NCBI RefSeq assembly: GCF_030124175.1
Contig: NZ_JASKMT010000001.1
Coordinates: 372,001 to 436,000 of the forward strand
Length of the DNA: 64,000 bases
Origin: Streptomyces sp. 549
GTDB lineage: Bacteria; Actinomycetota; Actinomycetes; Streptomycetales; Streptomycetaceae
Reading direction: 5' to 3'
The notes under the pieces were generated by a model, which made no database searches, was not told the origin of the DNA, and was given only the letters and a program-made list of their open reading frames with translations. A program made the translations under genes and the position numbers. Positions 16,404 through 25,656 of this stretch are shown piece by piece. Within the stretch, counting starts at the first letter, position 1. Each line of letters begins with the position of its first letter.

Positions 16404-16462
16404 AGGATCGGACCCAGCGCGGCGCGGTCCGCGCGGCGGCGGACTCCACCGTGCGGGTCCCT

Positions 16463-17827
16463 TCAGGCGAAGAAGCGCCGGCGGCGCTCGCGGCGCTTTC
16501 TTCGCCGCTGGGAAGGCGCGGGGGGCGGCAGTGCGAACTCCAGTTGGATGCTCGCGCCGCCCATGGGGCCCCGGGCGAGCACCTGGATGCTGCCCTGACC
16601 GGTTCCGGCGGCCCGGTGGGCGATGTCGAGCCCGAGACCCGTGGACCCGTCGACGCTCTCCCCCCGTGTCAGCGCGCGGTCCGGGTCGCTGATCCCCGGA
16701 CCGGCGTCGTCGACGCTCAGGACGACCGTGTGAGCTGTCCGGCGCACCTCGACGGCGAACGCCGTGCCCTGCGGGGTGTGGCGGAAGACGTTGCCCACCA
16801 GGGCGTCGACGACCGCGGCGAGGTCGTCCTCCGGCAGCAGCACGGGGGTGGGCTCCTGGGTGGTGGTGATGGTGCACCTGCGGCCCTGCTGGGAGGCGAG
16901 AACCGACCAGAACTCGCCTCTCGCCGCGACGACGGCTGCCGCTTCGCACCCGCCGCCCGCCGAGGCGGCTTGCTCCGAGGCGACCGACAGCGGCGACCGC
17001 GTGGCCGCGATGATGGAGCTGAGCTCGCTCTCCAACTGGGTGACGGCGGTCTGGAGACGGTCTGCCTCCTGCCGTCGCAGGACGGTGGATATGCGCTCGG
17101 ATTCGAGGTGCAACGCCGTGAGCGGGGTTCTGAGGCGGTGGGAGAGGTCAGCGACCAGCTCGCGTTCCTTGACGAGCAGGTCCACGATGCGGTCGGCCAT
17201 GGAGTTGAACGCCGCGCCCGCTTCGGACAGTTCCGGCGGGCCACCCGGCTCCACCCGGAACTGCAGATCGCCGGTTCCGAGCGCGTGTGCGGCGAGCGAG
17301 AGGTCCTTTGTCGCGCGGACCACGCGGGTGCCCAGCCGGTCGGCGACGACAACTGATCCGGCCACCAGGACCAGTGCCAGAACCGACATCAGGATCCAGG
17401 CCTGGGTCACACCGCGTCTCAGGTCCGCCCGGGGGACATACGACTCGACGACGGCCACCTGGTCCTTGGCGAGGATGACCGGCTGCACGAACACCCACCC
17501 GGAGGCCGTGTCCACGGAGAAGGTCCGACGTTGCCGAGCCGCGCGCTTCCAGTCCCTGTCGCGGGCGTGTGCCACTCCGATCAAGCGCCCGTCGGGCAGA
17601 TGCACCCCGAGATGCGCAGCAGCGTCGATCCCGGCCACGGCTTGCTGGACGTCGTCGGGGTTCGTGGTCAGGGCCAGTACGGGCGCCAGGGCAGCGGCCC
17701 GCTGCTCGGCCACGGTGATGGCCCGCGAGCGCGCTTCCGACTGGACCAGGAGAGCCAGCGGGATCAGGAAGGACAGAGCCACCATGGACGTGACCGCCAG
17801 CGCGACCCCGGCCAGCGCCCGCCTCAT
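16463..17827 (-). CDS. Membrane sensor histidine kinase
   Basis: 454 aa. Transmembrane helices at about 5-28 and 143-163 enclose a roughly 115-residue extracytoplasmic sensor. A HAMP region (about 165-218), the phosphorylated histidine H230 in ELVADLSHRLRTPLTALHLE, and an ATP-binding domain with DDLAAVVDALVGNVFRHTPQ (N box), DDAGPGISDP (G1) and GSTGLGLDIAHRAA (G2) follow. The C-terminus is a very basic tail (RRRKRRERRRR). It overlaps its response regulator by ATGA. The divergent secreted protein at 18603 is the nearest possible output or sensor accessory. Confidence 0.93.
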   Translation of the reverse strand: MRRALAGVALAVTSMVALSFLIPLALLVQSEARSRAITVAEQRAAALAPVLALTTNPDDVQQAVAGIDAAAHLGVHLPDGRLIGVAHARDRDWKRAARQRRTFSVDTASGWVFVQPVILAKDQVAVVESYVPRADLRRGVTQAWILMSVLALVLVAGSVVVADRLGTRVVRATKDLSLAAHALGTGDLQFRVEPGGPPELSEAGAAFNSMADRIVDLLVKERELVADLSHRLRTPLTALHLESERISTVLRRQEADRLQTAVTQLESELSSIIAATRSPLSVASEQAASAGGGCEAAAVVAARGEFWSVLASQQGRRCTITTTQEPTPVLLPEDDLAAVVDALVGNVFRHTPQGTAFAVEVRRTAHTVVLSVDDAGPGISDPDRALTRGESVDGSTGLGLDIAHRAAGTGQGSIQVLARGPMGGASIQLEFALPPPAPSQRRRKRRERRRRFFA

Positions 17828-18522
17828 CTGGGCGCCACGAGCTTCATGCCGACACCGCGTACCGTGTGCAGGTAGCGTGGCTGCGCGGCCCGTTCACCGA
17901 GTTTGCGGCGCAGCGAGGACACGTGCACGTCGATCGTCTGGTCCTCCACGTAGGACTCCCGCCACACGTCGGCGAGGATGCGGCGGCGGGAGACGACCCG
18001 GCCGGCCCGCTCGGCGAGATAGGCCAGGAGGTCGAACTCGCGTCGGGTCAACTGCAGTTCCCGTCCGTCGAGGATCGCGGAGCGCGCCTCCGGGTCCACC
18101 ACGAGTCCCCCCACACGGACCTCCTGCGGTCTCCCGGGCGCGGCGGACGGTGACGCCGCGACCTGGGAACGCCGCAGGACTGCCCCCAGCCGTGCCGCCA
18201 GTTGCCCACCGGAGAAGGGCTTGACCAGGTAGTCGTCCGCGCCGGCGTTGAGAAGGCGGATGATCTCGGCCTCGTCGTCGCGTGCGGTGGCGACCAGGAC
18301 GGGTATCTGGGATATTCCGCGCAGCATTCGCAGTACGTCCGTGCCGTCGATATCGGGCAGTCCGAGATCGAGCACGACGATGTCGGGGGGCCGCTGGGTG
18401 ACCTCCCGCAAGGCCTCGAATCCATGACCCGAGCTGCGTACGGCATACCCGTTCCCGGTCAGTACCTCAATGAGTCTGGCGCGAATCGCGGGGTCGTCCT
18501 CGACAAGAAGCACAGTTGCCAT
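17824..18522 (-). CDS. OmpR/PhoB-family response regulator
   Basis: 232 aa. Receiver domain with VEDD at 7-10, phosphoacceptor D52 in IVVLDLGLPDIDG, and conserved lysine in DYLVKPFSGGQL. The C-terminal winged helix contains LQLTRREFDLLAYLAERAGR and DQTIDVHVSSLRRKLGERAA, typical of the OmpR group. First gene of the pair with the histidine kinase. Its promoter lies in the 80-base gap shared with the divergent secreted-protein gene. Confidence 0.94.
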   Translation of the reverse strand: MATVLLVEDDPAIRARLIEVLTGNGYAVRSSGHGFEALREVTQRPPDIVVLDLGLPDIDGTDVLRMLRGISQIPVLVATARDDEAEIIRLLNAGADDYLVKPFSGGQLAARLGAVLRRSQVAASPSAAPGRPQEVRVGGLVVDPEARSAILDGRELQLTRREFDLLAYLAERAGRVVSRRRILADVWRESYVEDQTIDVHVSSLRRKLGERAAQPRYLHTVRGVGMKLVAPR

Positions 18523-18602
18523 GCTTCGTCACGTCACCCTGGTCGCCGGTGTAGTGTCTTGTTGTTGCACTTCACCATCATACGTAAAGTCGGCCCGAGG
18601 CG
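18523..18602. promoter_or_regulatory. Divergent promoter region, response regulator / secreted protein
   Basis: Only 80 bases separate the two divergent starts, so promoters must overlap or lie back to back, and the response regulator could control both. Around 18578-18592 an AT-richer patch (catcatacgtaaagt) is the best -10 area. No repeat pattern was clear. Confidence 0.45.
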
Positions 18603-19178
18603 GTGCAGTTCTGGGTGGCCACCCGACATCTGCGCAGAGTGGCACTGTGGTTGGTTTGCACCACTCTCAGCGTGACGGCCGTGAACGTCACAATTCGGTT
18701 TGTCGACGGCTCGACACGGCCGATGCCACCCATTGCCCGTGACACTCCGGAGAGACTTCCCACACTCTCCGCGACTGAGGGTTCACGCAGCCCGGTGAAG
18801 CCGAAACCGACCCCCACACCGTCGCCGACCCGGGAAACGCCCACGCCCGCGCCCACTCCGGTGGCCCCGGAGACAACGGTCTCACCGGCCCCCTCATCGA
18901 GCAAGCCCGTGACGCCGAGCCCTCGACGGAGCGCTGACTGCGGAGAGGGGGCAGCCGGCGTACGCACGTTCCAGACGGCAGGGGGAAGAGCGTCGATCCG
19001 ATTCGGCGAGGGCAACGTCTGCCTATTGTCCGCGGTGCCCACAGACGGTTTTGTCGTCACCGTGAGCCGGCCCGGTCCGCAGGATCTCACGGTCACTTTT
19101 GCCAAGACCGGTTCGAGATCAGAGATAACCGCCAGCATGCCGGGAAACAGGGTGACGATACGGCAGGTGCGCGGGTGA
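18603..19178 (+). CDS. Secreted or membrane-anchored protein with Pro/Thr-rich stalk, linked to a two-component system
   Basis: 191 aa from GTG 18603. N-terminal hydrophobic segment (VALWLVCTTLSVTAVNVTIR) serves as signal or anchor. Residues about 60-105 form a stalk of Pro, Thr and Ser (KPKPTPTPSPTRETPTPAPT). A C-terminal domain of about 80 residues has two cysteines (ADCGEGAAGVRTFQTAGGRA; GNVCLLSAVP) and ends TVTFAKTGSRSEITASMPGN, a beta-rich pattern. No known family was recognised. Being divergent from the response regulator with an 80-base shared promoter suggests it is a regulated output or the periplasmic partner of the sensor kinase. Confidence 0.75.
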   Translation: MQFWVATRHLRRVALWLVCTTLSVTAVNVTIRFVDGSTRPMPPIARDTPERLPTLSATEGSRSPVKPKPTPTPSPTRETPTPAPTPVAPETTVSPAPSSSKPVTPSPRRSADCGEGAAGVRTFQTAGGRASIRFGEGNVCLLSAVPTDGFVVTVSRPGPQDLTVTFAKTGSRSEITASMPGNRVTIRQVRG

Positions 19179-19511
19179 ACACGCCGTCACACCGCCGCGC
19201 TTATGCGCCTTGACGGGCGCTCCTCTACGAACTCCCGCTATACCGCCTCACATATATCGCAGTGACCGCACTGTAGCCCGGACGTCCGCATACCAGCGGA
19301 TATCCGCCCGGGCGCCGGGATCCGCATAAGTTCGGACACATCAAGAACCCGGTGGGGCAGCCCTCTTGGGAGCTGCCCCACCGGGGCGGCGACACGTCAC
19401 TAAGACGTGCACAGGCCGGTACTACTGCTGACTGCCACTACTCCTCGCCGCTGCTTCCGCCTGCTGTCGGCGGACGGGCCCGCGTGTCACGTTGCCCACG
19501 TTGTGCGGACG
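19179..19511. other. Gap with terminator and small palindromes
   Basis: 333 bases without a gene, between convergent genes. Besides the hairpin at 19348-19385 it has a perfect 12-base palindrome gcggatatccgc (19296-19307) flanked by two copies of tccgcata (19285-19292, 19321-19328). Their role is unknown. Confidence 0.45.
19348..19385. terminator. Terminator hairpin between convergent genes
   Basis: Perfect 14-base inverted repeat (19348-19361 with 19372-19385) with a 10-base loop, serving the secreted-protein gene on the plus strand and possibly the protease gene on the minus strand. Confidence 0.75.
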
Positions 19512-21149
19512 TCAGCGGGTCCGGCCGAAGTTCTGCGTCCACCACGGGCCGTTGGCCTGGGTCGACACACCGATGCCGATGTCACGGAAGTTGCAGTTCA
19601 GGATGTTCGCGCGGTGCCCCGGGCTGCGCATCCAGCCGTCCATCACCTGCTCCGGGGTCCGCTGGCCCCGGGCTATGTTCTCGCCGACCGCGGAGAAGGG
19701 GTAGCCGGCGGCCTTGACGCGGGAGGAGAGGGTCGAGCCGTCGCTGCCCGTGTGCGAGAGGACTCCGCTGCGGGCCATGAGGTCGGTGTGCTTCTGGGCC
19801 GCGCTCGTCAGCCTGGCTTCCGACTTCAACGGCTCGCAACCTGCCTTGGCCCGCTCGCTGTTGGCCAGACGCAGCACCTGCGCCGCCACGGAACCGCTCT
19901 GCTCCGGAGGCGTGCTGGAGGCCGGCGGCTCACTGGGAGTGGGCGGTGCGCTGGGGGTGGGCGGGGTGGCAGGGGCCGTCTGGCGGGGCGGGGTCGCTTC
20001 CGCGTCCGGCTTCGGCGGCCGGCTGTCGCCGACGCTCAGCCCGAAACGCTGCATCACTTCGGTGACCGGCTGGAAGAAGGTGACACCGCCGCTCCGGCAG
20101 TCCCCGCTTCCGCCGGAGGTGAGACCCAGAGCGGTGTTGCCGGAGAACAGGGCGCCTCCGCTGTCCCCGGGCTGGGCGCAGACATTGGTACGTATCAGTC
20201 CGTGGACCCGGCCCTCCGGGTAGTTCACGGTGGCGTTGAGGCTGGTGACCGTGCCGCCGTGTGTTCCTGTGGTGCTGCCGCTGCGCTGCACCCTCTGGCC
20301 GACGAAGGCCTCGCCCGCGTTGTTGATGGCCCGGCTGGTGCCGTTGTGGAGGTTGACCTCGGAGGGGCGCGGCGCTGAGGCGTTGTCGTACCGGATGACC
20401 GCGTAGTCGTCTCCGGGGAAGCTGCTCGCCACGGCCGGTCCGATCGGCTGCCGGGGAGAACCGCCGCTCCAGTTGGCGCCCACCCGGGTGCAGTGTCCCG
20501 CGGTGATGAGGAAGGACTCGTCGCCCTTCACCGCGTTGAAGCCGGCTGAGCAGCGCGAGCCCCCAGTCGTGATCGCCTCCCCACCGGCGACGAACGGCTT
20601 GAACTCGCCGTCGACCTTCTCGAGGCGGGCTCCGGCTCCCAGAGCCTCCACCGTCTTGGAGAGCGCGCGCCACTTCTTGCCGGTCACGGTCCCGTCCGCG
20701 GTGACGAGGACCTGGTTGCTGCGGGGGTCCACTGTCCAGGAGGTACCCGGGATGCGCGTGGTGCGGTTCAGCGAGGAGGTGACCTCGGTGAGGTCCTCGG
20801 TGCTGCGCTTCACCACCCTCGCGACCGCGCCGGCCTTGAGGACCCGGCGCTTGTCCGCGCTGTTCGTCACGTTGACGACGAGCTTCTTCGTCTTGACCTC
20901 GTAGTAGGAGCCGGCCCCGTCCTCGCCGAGGGTGTTCTCAAGCCGTGTGGCGAGCTTGCCGGCCTTCACGCCGTCCAGTTGCAGCGGCGCGGGAGCCGCC
21001 TCGGCCCGGGGTGCGGGGGTCGCGTCCGCTTCGGGCTGGACGACGACCGCCGTACCGGCAACCGCACAGGCCGTCGCTATGAAGGCACCCGCCTTGAAAG
21101 CGGCCGATCGCCTGCGCGCCCGTCGACCTCTTTGCTTCTTGGCCGTCAC
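19512..21149 (-). CDS. Secreted trypsin-like serine protease fused to a CAP/SCP domain
   Basis: 545 aa. Twin-basic signal region (RGRRARRRSAAFKAGAFIAT) and a pro-region of about 130 residues like that of streptogrisins. The chymotrypsin-fold domain follows (about 195-370) with all three catalytic residues: H219 (LITAGHC), D248 (GDDYAVIRYD) and S330 (QPGDSGGALF). A Pro/Thr/Ser linker (380-418) leads to a CAP/SCP1 domain (421-545) with LRLANSERAKAGCEPL, SHTGSDGSTL, VGENIARGQRTPEQVMDGWM and SPGHRANIL. The combination of an alpha-lytic/streptogrisin-type protease and a CAP domain in one chain is uncommon; both halves look intact. GTG start 21149 has GGAG 10 bases upstream. Function is extracellular; substrate unknown. 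Confidence 0.9.
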   Translation of the reverse strand: MTAKKQRGRRARRRSAAFKAGAFIATACAVAGTAVVVQPEADATPAPRAEAAPAPLQLDGVKAGKLATRLENTLGEDGAGSYYEVKTKKLVVNVTNSADKRRVLKAGAVARVVKRSTEDLTEVTSSLNRTTRIPGTSWTVDPRSNQVLVTADGTVTGKKWRALSKTVEALGAGARLEKVDGEFKPFVAGGEAITTGGSRCSAGFNAVKGDESFLITAGHCTRVGANWSGGSPRQPIGPAVASSFPGDDYAVIRYDNASAPRPSEVNLHNGTSRAINNAGEAFVGQRVQRSGSTTGTHGGTVTSLNATVNYPEGRVHGLIRTNVCAQPGDSGGALFSGNTALGLTSGGSGDCRSGGVTFFQPVTEVMQRFGLSVGDSRPPKPDAEATPPRQTAPATPPTPSAPPTPSEPPASSTPPEQSGSVAAQVLRLANSERAKAGCEPLKSEARLTSAAQKHTDLMARSGVLSHTGSDGSTLSSRVKAAGYPFSAVGENIARGQRTPEQVMDGWMRSPGHRANILNCNFRDIGIGVSTQANGPWWTQNFGRTR

Positions 21150-21244
21150 AGTTGTGGCTCCATTCCGTGGGGATCAGAGGTGGGTTGGGAGGTGACAGCC
21201 AACGTAAGCCCTGCTCAGAGCCCTGAGTGCCTTCCCGTGCGATC

Positions 21245-21262
21245 CCTTAGGAAGCCCTAAGG
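21245..21262. promoter_or_regulatory. Inverted repeat upstream of the protease gene
   Basis: Perfect 7-base arms ccttagg/cctaagg with a 4-base spacer, 96 bases before the protease start. It could be an operator; no evidence of the binding protein. Confidence 0.35.
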
Positions 21263-21355
21263 CTGCGCTAAGAAGCCCTACTTCCAGGGATCAGGATGCT
21301 GGTCGACCGGGCGGGGATCGGGCCAGGGCGATCGGCAGTTCGGCAGGCGCACGCA

Positions 21356-21405
21356 CAGGGCCCCCGCGGCTCACGGGAGTTGTCCCGTGAGCCGCGGGGG
21401 CCCTG
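21356..21405. terminator. Strong terminator of the 27.1-21.5 kb minus-strand operon
   Basis: Perfect 23-base inverted repeat (21356-21378 with 21383-21405) with a 4-base loop, starting 73 bases past the oxidoreductase stop. Confidence 0.88.
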
Positions 21406-21478
21406 TTCCTGGGGTGTCGTGCCGACGTGGCCGCCGGCGATCTCGCGGACGACGCGGATCAAGGAAGGCAGGTTGCCG

Positions 21479-22894
21479 TCACCGCGCGCGCAGGCGGCGC
21501 CACACCGCCTTGGCCGCGTTGTGGCCTGACATGCCGTGCACGCCGGGGCCGGGCCAACTGGCCGAGGAGCACAGGAAGACGGCCGGGTGGCGGGTGGCGT
21601 AGGGGACGCGGGCGAGGTGGGGGCGCAGCAGGGTCTGGAGTCCGCTGTAGGCACCGCAGGCGATGTCGCCGCCGACGTAGTTGGCGTTGCGGGCGGCGAG
21701 TTGCGGTGGTCCGACGACGGCGCGACCGAGCACCAGGTCGCGGAAGCCGGGGGCGAACCGGTCGATCTGCCGCTCGACGGCGTCGGTCAGGTCGCCCTCC
21801 CAGCCGTTGGGCACGTGTCCGTACACCCAGAAGGTGTGCTTGCCCTCCGGGGCACGACCGGGGTCGACGACCGTCGGCTGCGAGGTGATCAGGAAGGGCT
21901 TCTCCGGGGCGTGCCCGGAGACGGCGGCACGCAGCGCCGTGTCGATGTCGGCGGTGGTCGCGCCGAGGTGGACGGTTCCCGCCCGTCGGGCCTGCTGCGC
22001 GGTCCACGGGACGGGGCCGTCCAGTGCGTAGTCGACCTTGAAGGCGGCGGCGCCGTAGCGGAAGCCGCGGTAGGCGCTGCCGAGGCCCGCGATGCGGGCC
22101 AGCGCGGTGGGTGAGGTGTCGAAGAGGTAGGCACGGGCGGGCGGCAGTTCGTCGAGCCGCCGGACGGTGACGCCGGTGTGGATGACACCGCCGTTCGCGC
22201 GCAGCAGGTCCGCGAGCGCGTCGGAGACGGCCTGGGAGCCGCCGCGGGCGACCGGCCAGCCGCGTTCGTGGGCGGCGAGCGCGAACACCAGGGCGATGGC
22301 CGCGGTGGAGTTGGTGCGCAGCGGCGAGATGACGTGCGCGGCGAGGCCGGCCAGCAGACCGCGGGCGCGTTCGTCGCGGAACCGACGGCTGAGCAGGCTG
22401 ACGGGTTGCAGGCCGAGGGCGCCGAAGCGGGCCAGGGTCAGCGGGTCCTTGGGCAGGCCGTCCCAGGGCACCTTGAGGAAGTCGGCGGCCAGCGTGGACC
22501 AGCGCCCGACGAAGGGCGCCATCAGGCGCCGGTAGGTGCCGGCGTCGCGCGGGCCGAGTGACATCGCGGTCTCCCCCACCGACCGGGCCAGGGTCACCGC
22601 GGTGCCGTCCGGGAAGGGGTGGGCGAGCGGCAGCTCGGGGTGCAGCCAGGTCAGGCCGTGGCGTTCCAGCGGCAGCGCGCCGAAGGCGGGCGAGCCGACG
22701 CCCATGGGGTGCACGGCCGAGCAGGGGTCGTGTCGGAACCCGGGCAGGGTCAGTTCCTCGGTGCGGGCGCCGCCGCCCACGGTGCCGAGCGCTTCGAAGA
22801 CCTCGACGGAGAACCCGCGGCGGGCCAGTTCCACGGCCGCGGTCAGCCCGTTCGGTCCGGCTCCCACCACGACCGCGTCACGCGTCGTCGGCAC
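21479..22894 (-). CDS. FAD-dependent oxidoreductase, phytoene-desaturase-like
   Basis: 471 aa. N-terminal Rossmann motif [20 protein letters not shown] followed by the acidic end of the second strand ([19 protein letters not shown]), and a C-terminal FAD-binding segment [20 protein letters not shown]. This belongs to the NAD(P)/FAD amine oxidase/CrtI superfamily often annotated as phytoene dehydrogenase-like or NAD(P)/FAD-dependent oxidoreductase. There are no carotenoid genes nearby, so a pigment role is not supported. GTG 22894 has GAGGAG 9 bases upstream and begins right at the dinucleotide fold; the open frame further upstream is not coding. Last gene of a five-gene unit. Confidence 0.88.
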   Translation of the reverse strand: MPTTRDAVVVGAGPNGLTAAVELARRGFSVEVFEALGTVGGGARTEELTLPGFRHDPCSAVHPMGVGSPAFGALPLERHGLTWLHPELPLAHPFPDGTAVTLARSVGETAMSLGPRDAGTYRRLMAPFVGRWSTLAADFLKVPWDGLPKDPLTLARFGALGLQPVSLLSRRFRDERARGLLAGLAAHVISPLRTNSTAAIALVFALAAHERGWPVARGGSQAVSDALADLLRANGGVIHTGVTVRRLDELPPARAYLFDTSPTALARIAGLGSAYRGFRYGAAAFKVDYALDGPVPWTAQQARRAGTVHLGATTADIDTALRAAVSGHAPEKPFLITSQPTVVDPGRAPEGKHTFWVYGHVPNGWEGDLTDAVERQIDRFAPGFRDLVLGRAVVGPPQLAARNANYVGGDIACGAYSGLQTLLRPHLARVPYATRHPAVFLCSSASWPGPGVHGMSGHNAAKAVWRRLRAR

Positions 22895-22920
22895 CTGTGC
22901 ACACTCCTCGGCGGTGAGGA

Positions 22921-23742
22921 TCAGCCGGCAGCGCCTGCCAGCAAGGAGAGGATACGCCGCGCGGTCGTCTCGTCCCGGGCGGCGGTGAAGGGAAGGGCGT
23001 TGCCGCCGGTGACCCGGAACGGCTCCCCGGCGACGGTGGCGTGGGTACCGCCGGCCTCGGTGACGAGCAGCAGGCCGGCTGCGTGGTCCCAGGCCTTCTC
23101 CCAGGAGAAGACGGTGGCGTCGGCCTCGCCCATGGCGACGGCGAGGTAGCCCAGCCCCGCCGATCCGCAGGGGCGGGAGATCACCTCGCCGGAGCGCAGG
23201 GCGACCAGGGTGCGCTTCTCCTGCTCGGTGGTGAAGTCGGGGTGGGAGCTGAGCACGTGCAGGGTGCCGCCCGGTTCGGGCGAGCCCGCCGTGATGGGTT
23301 CGCCGTTGAGCAGCGCGCCGCGCCCGGGGCGGGCGGTGGCCATCTGGTCGCGGGCCGGGGCGAAGGTCCATGAGGCGAGCAGTTCACCGTGCCGGGCCAG
23401 CGCCACCAGGGTGCAGAAGCCGTCGTCGCCGCGGACGAACTGTCGGGTGCCGTCGACGGGATCGACGATCCACACCGGGGCGTCGCCGTGCAGCGCCTCG
23501 TAGCTGGCGGGGTCGGCGTGCACGGCTTCCTCGCCGACCACCACCGAACCGGGCAGCAGGGCGGTGAGCGCGGCGGTGAGGTGCTCCTCGGCGCGCCGGT
23601 CGGCCACCGTGACCAGGTCGTGCGGCCCCGTCTTCTGGTCGATCTCGTGGTCGGCGAGCTGCCGCCAGCGGGGCATGACCTCCTCGGCTGCGGCCTTGCG
23701 GAGGGCGTCTGCAACGTGGGCGGAAAGCTCGTCATCGATCAT
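22921..23742 (-). CDS. Inositol-monophosphatase family phosphatase
   Basis: 273 aa. Metal-binding motif [20 protein letters not shown] near residue 92 and the second motif [20 protein letters not shown] define the Mg-dependent, lithium-sensitive FIG superfamily. The sequence fits histidinol-phosphatase or inositol-phosphatase types equally; [20 protein letters not shown] is the usual substrate-side segment. Start ATG 23742. It sits 41 bases after the gamma-glutamyltransferase gene and 26 bases before the oxidoreductase gene. Confidence 0.9.
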   Translation of the reverse strand: MIDDELSAHVADALRKAAAEEVMPRWRQLADHEIDQKTGPHDLVTVADRRAEEHLTAALTALLPGSVVVGEEAVHADPASYEALHGDAPVWIVDPVDGTRQFVRGDDGFCTLVALARHGELLASWTFAPARDQMATARPGRGALLNGEPITAGSPEPGGTLHVLSSHPDFTTEQEKRTLVALRSGEVISRPCGSAGLGYLAVAMGEADATVFSWEKAWDHAAGLLLVTEAGGTHATVAGEPFRVTGGNALPFTAARDETTARRILSLLAGAAG

Positions 23743-23783
23743 ATGTCCATGGAAGCACGCCGAGCGGGTGGCGCGGGCGCTGG

Positions 23784-25637
23784 TCAGCGACCGGCGGCGT
23801 AGCCCTGCATGCCGCGCGGGTTGGCCGCCGCGCTGAGCAGCCCGGTCTCGGGGTCCCGGGCCACCGCGCACAGCCGGCCCTCGGACCAGGGCGGTCCGAC
23901 GGTGACCCGGTGGCCGCGCTCGCGCAGCCCGGCGAGGACGTCGGCGCCGATACGGGACTCGACGGTGACGCTGCCGGGCCGCATGCCGCGCGGATGGAAC
24001 GAGCCGGGGAAGCTGTCGGTGTGCCAGTTGGGCGCGTCGATCGCGCCCTGGAGGTCGAGGCCGCCGCGGACGGGCGGTCGCAGCGCGGCGCCGAGGAAGA
24101 AGTGGGTCTGCCACTGGTCCTGCTGGTCGCCGCCGGGGGTGCCGAAGGCGAGCACGGCTTCACCGCCACGCAGCGCCAGCGAGGGGCTGAGCGTGGTGCG
24201 CGGACGGCGGCCCGGGGTCAGCGTCGAGGGCAGGCCGGGGTCGAGCCAGGTCATCTGCAGGCGGGTGCCGAGCGGAAAGCCGAGCTCGGGCACGACCGGG
24301 TTGGACTGGAGCCAGCCGCCGCTGGGCGTGGCGCTGACCATGTTGCCCCAGCGGTCGACGACGTCCAGGTGGCAGGTGTCGCCGCGGGTCGCGCCGTCGC
24401 CGCCCACGTGGAGGTCCCCGGGTTCGGCGGGTCCGCCGCCTGTGGCGTCACGGCCGCCGACGGTGGGCTCTCCGGCGCCCGGCGGCTGCCCGGCCGCCGC
24501 GGCGGCGGTCGCGGCGGGCGTCCGCGCGTGGCGGGCGATGCGGGGTGTGCGGCCGTCCGGGCTGCCGGGCCGCAGCTCCAGGGACGCCCGGTCGCCGATG
24601 AGGGCGCGTCGCTCGCCGCTGTAGGCGGCGGAGAGCAGCGTGCCGACGGGTACGGCGTCCGGGCCGTCAGCGTCGCCGTACCAGGCCTCACGGTCGGCCA
24701 TGGCGAGCTTGGTGCCCTCGATGAGGCGGTGCACGCCCTCGGGGGTGCCCAGGCCCGGGTCGCCGTCGAGCAGGGCGAGCTGCTGGAGCATGCTGGGGCC
24801 CTGCGACCACGGTCCGGCCTTGCAGACCGTCCAGCCCTGCCAGTCGAGGCGGACCGGGTCCTCGTAGTCGGCCGACCAGCGGGCGAGGTCGTCGCCGCTG
24901 AGGGTGCCGGTGTGCCGCCGCCCGGAGGTGTCCATGGTGGGGCGGGCGGCGGCGCGGACCAGGGCGTCGGCGACGAAGCCCTCCCGCCACACCCGGCGGG
25001 CGGCGTCGATCTGCTCCTCACGCCCCGGCCCGGCCGCGGTGGCCTCGGCGAGCAGCCGGCGCCAGGTGGCGGCGAGCGCCGGGTTGCGGAACAGCCGTCC
25101 GGGCTCGGGCGGACGGCCACCGGGCAGGTAGACGGCCGCGGACGTGGGCCACTCGGTCTCGAACAGCTCGCGGACGGTGCGGACGGTCTCGCCGAGCCGC
25201 TCCACGGGCGGGTGGCCGTGCTCGGCGTAGCCGATGGCACGGTCCAGGACCCGGGCCAGTGTGAGGGTGCCGTGGTCGCGCAGCAGCAGCATCCAGGCGT
25301 CGAAGGCGCCGGGCACGGCTGCGGCGAGCGGTCCTGTGCCGGGGACGCGGTCCAGGCCGAGGCCGGTGTAGTGGGCGGGCGTCGCGCCTGCGGGCGCGAC
25401 GCCCTGGCCGCAGAGCACGCGCACCGGGCCGCCGACGGGCGCCAGGATGATCGGCACCTCACCGGCCGGCCCGTTCAGGTGCGGTTCGACGACGTGCAGC
25501 ACGAAGGCGCCGGCGACGGCCGCGTCGAAGGCGTTGCCGCCGTCCTCCAGTACGGCCGTCGCCGTGCCGGAGGCCAGCCAGTGGGTGCTGGACGCCATGC
25601 CGAACGTGCCCTGCAGGGTGGGCCGGGTGGTGAACAT
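23784..25637 (-). CDS. Gamma-glutamyltransferase family protein
   Basis: 617 aa. N-terminal FGMASSTHWLASGTATAVLE and DGGNAFDAAVAGAFVLHVVE, a large central part and the autocatalytic cleavage site threonine at about T421 in RGDTCHLDVVDRWGNMVSAT, followed by TTLSPSLALRGGEAVLAFGT and GGDQQDQWQTHFFLG. The family cleaves gamma-glutamyl bonds (glutathione and relatives) after self-processing into two subunits. No signal peptide is seen, unlike secreted GGTs, so a cytoplasmic acylase or peptidase role is possible. An Ala/Gly-rich stretch (about 374-405) just before the cleavage site is longer than usual. Confidence 0.9.
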   Translation of the reverse strand: MFTTRPTLQGTFGMASSTHWLASGTATAVLEDGGNAFDAAVAGAFVLHVVEPHLNGPAGEVPIILAPVGGPVRVLCGQGVAPAGATPAHYTGLGLDRVPGTGPLAAAVPGAFDAWMLLLRDHGTLTLARVLDRAIGYAEHGHPPVERLGETVRTVRELFETEWPTSAAVYLPGGRPPEPGRLFRNPALAATWRRLLAEATAAGPGREEQIDAARRVWREGFVADALVRAAARPTMDTSGRRHTGTLSGDDLARWSADYEDPVRLDWQGWTVCKAGPWSQGPSMLQQLALLDGDPGLGTPEGVHRLIEGTKLAMADREAWYGDADGPDAVPVGTLLSAAYSGERRALIGDRASLELRPGSPDGRTPRIARHARTPAATAAAAAGQPPGAGEPTVGGRDATGGGPAEPGDLHVGGDGATRGDTCHLDVVDRWGNMVSATPSGGWLQSNPVVPELGFPLGTRLQMTWLDPGLPSTLTPGRRPRTTLSPSLALRGGEAVLAFGTPGGDQQDQWQTHFFLGAALRPPVRGGLDLQGAIDAPNWHTDSFPGSFHPRGMRPGSVTVESRIGADVLAGLRERGHRVTVGPPWSEGRLCAVARDPETGLLSAAANPRGMQGYAAGR

Positions 25638-25656
25638 CGTCCTCCTCGGTTCGGGT

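Larger units (their letters stand above)
21150..21478. other. Gap holding protease promoter and operon terminator
   Basis: 329 bases. The left part (21150-21290) should carry the protease promoter and contains an inverted repeat ccttagg-aagc-cctaagg (21245-21262), with a further ctaag at 21268-21272. The right part holds a strong terminator for the oxidoreductase operon. Confidence 0.5.

Noticed and set aside
21479..22894. Carotenoid phytoene desaturase (crtI)
   Set aside because: The fold matches, but there is no phytoene synthase, cyclase or other carotenoid gene nearby.
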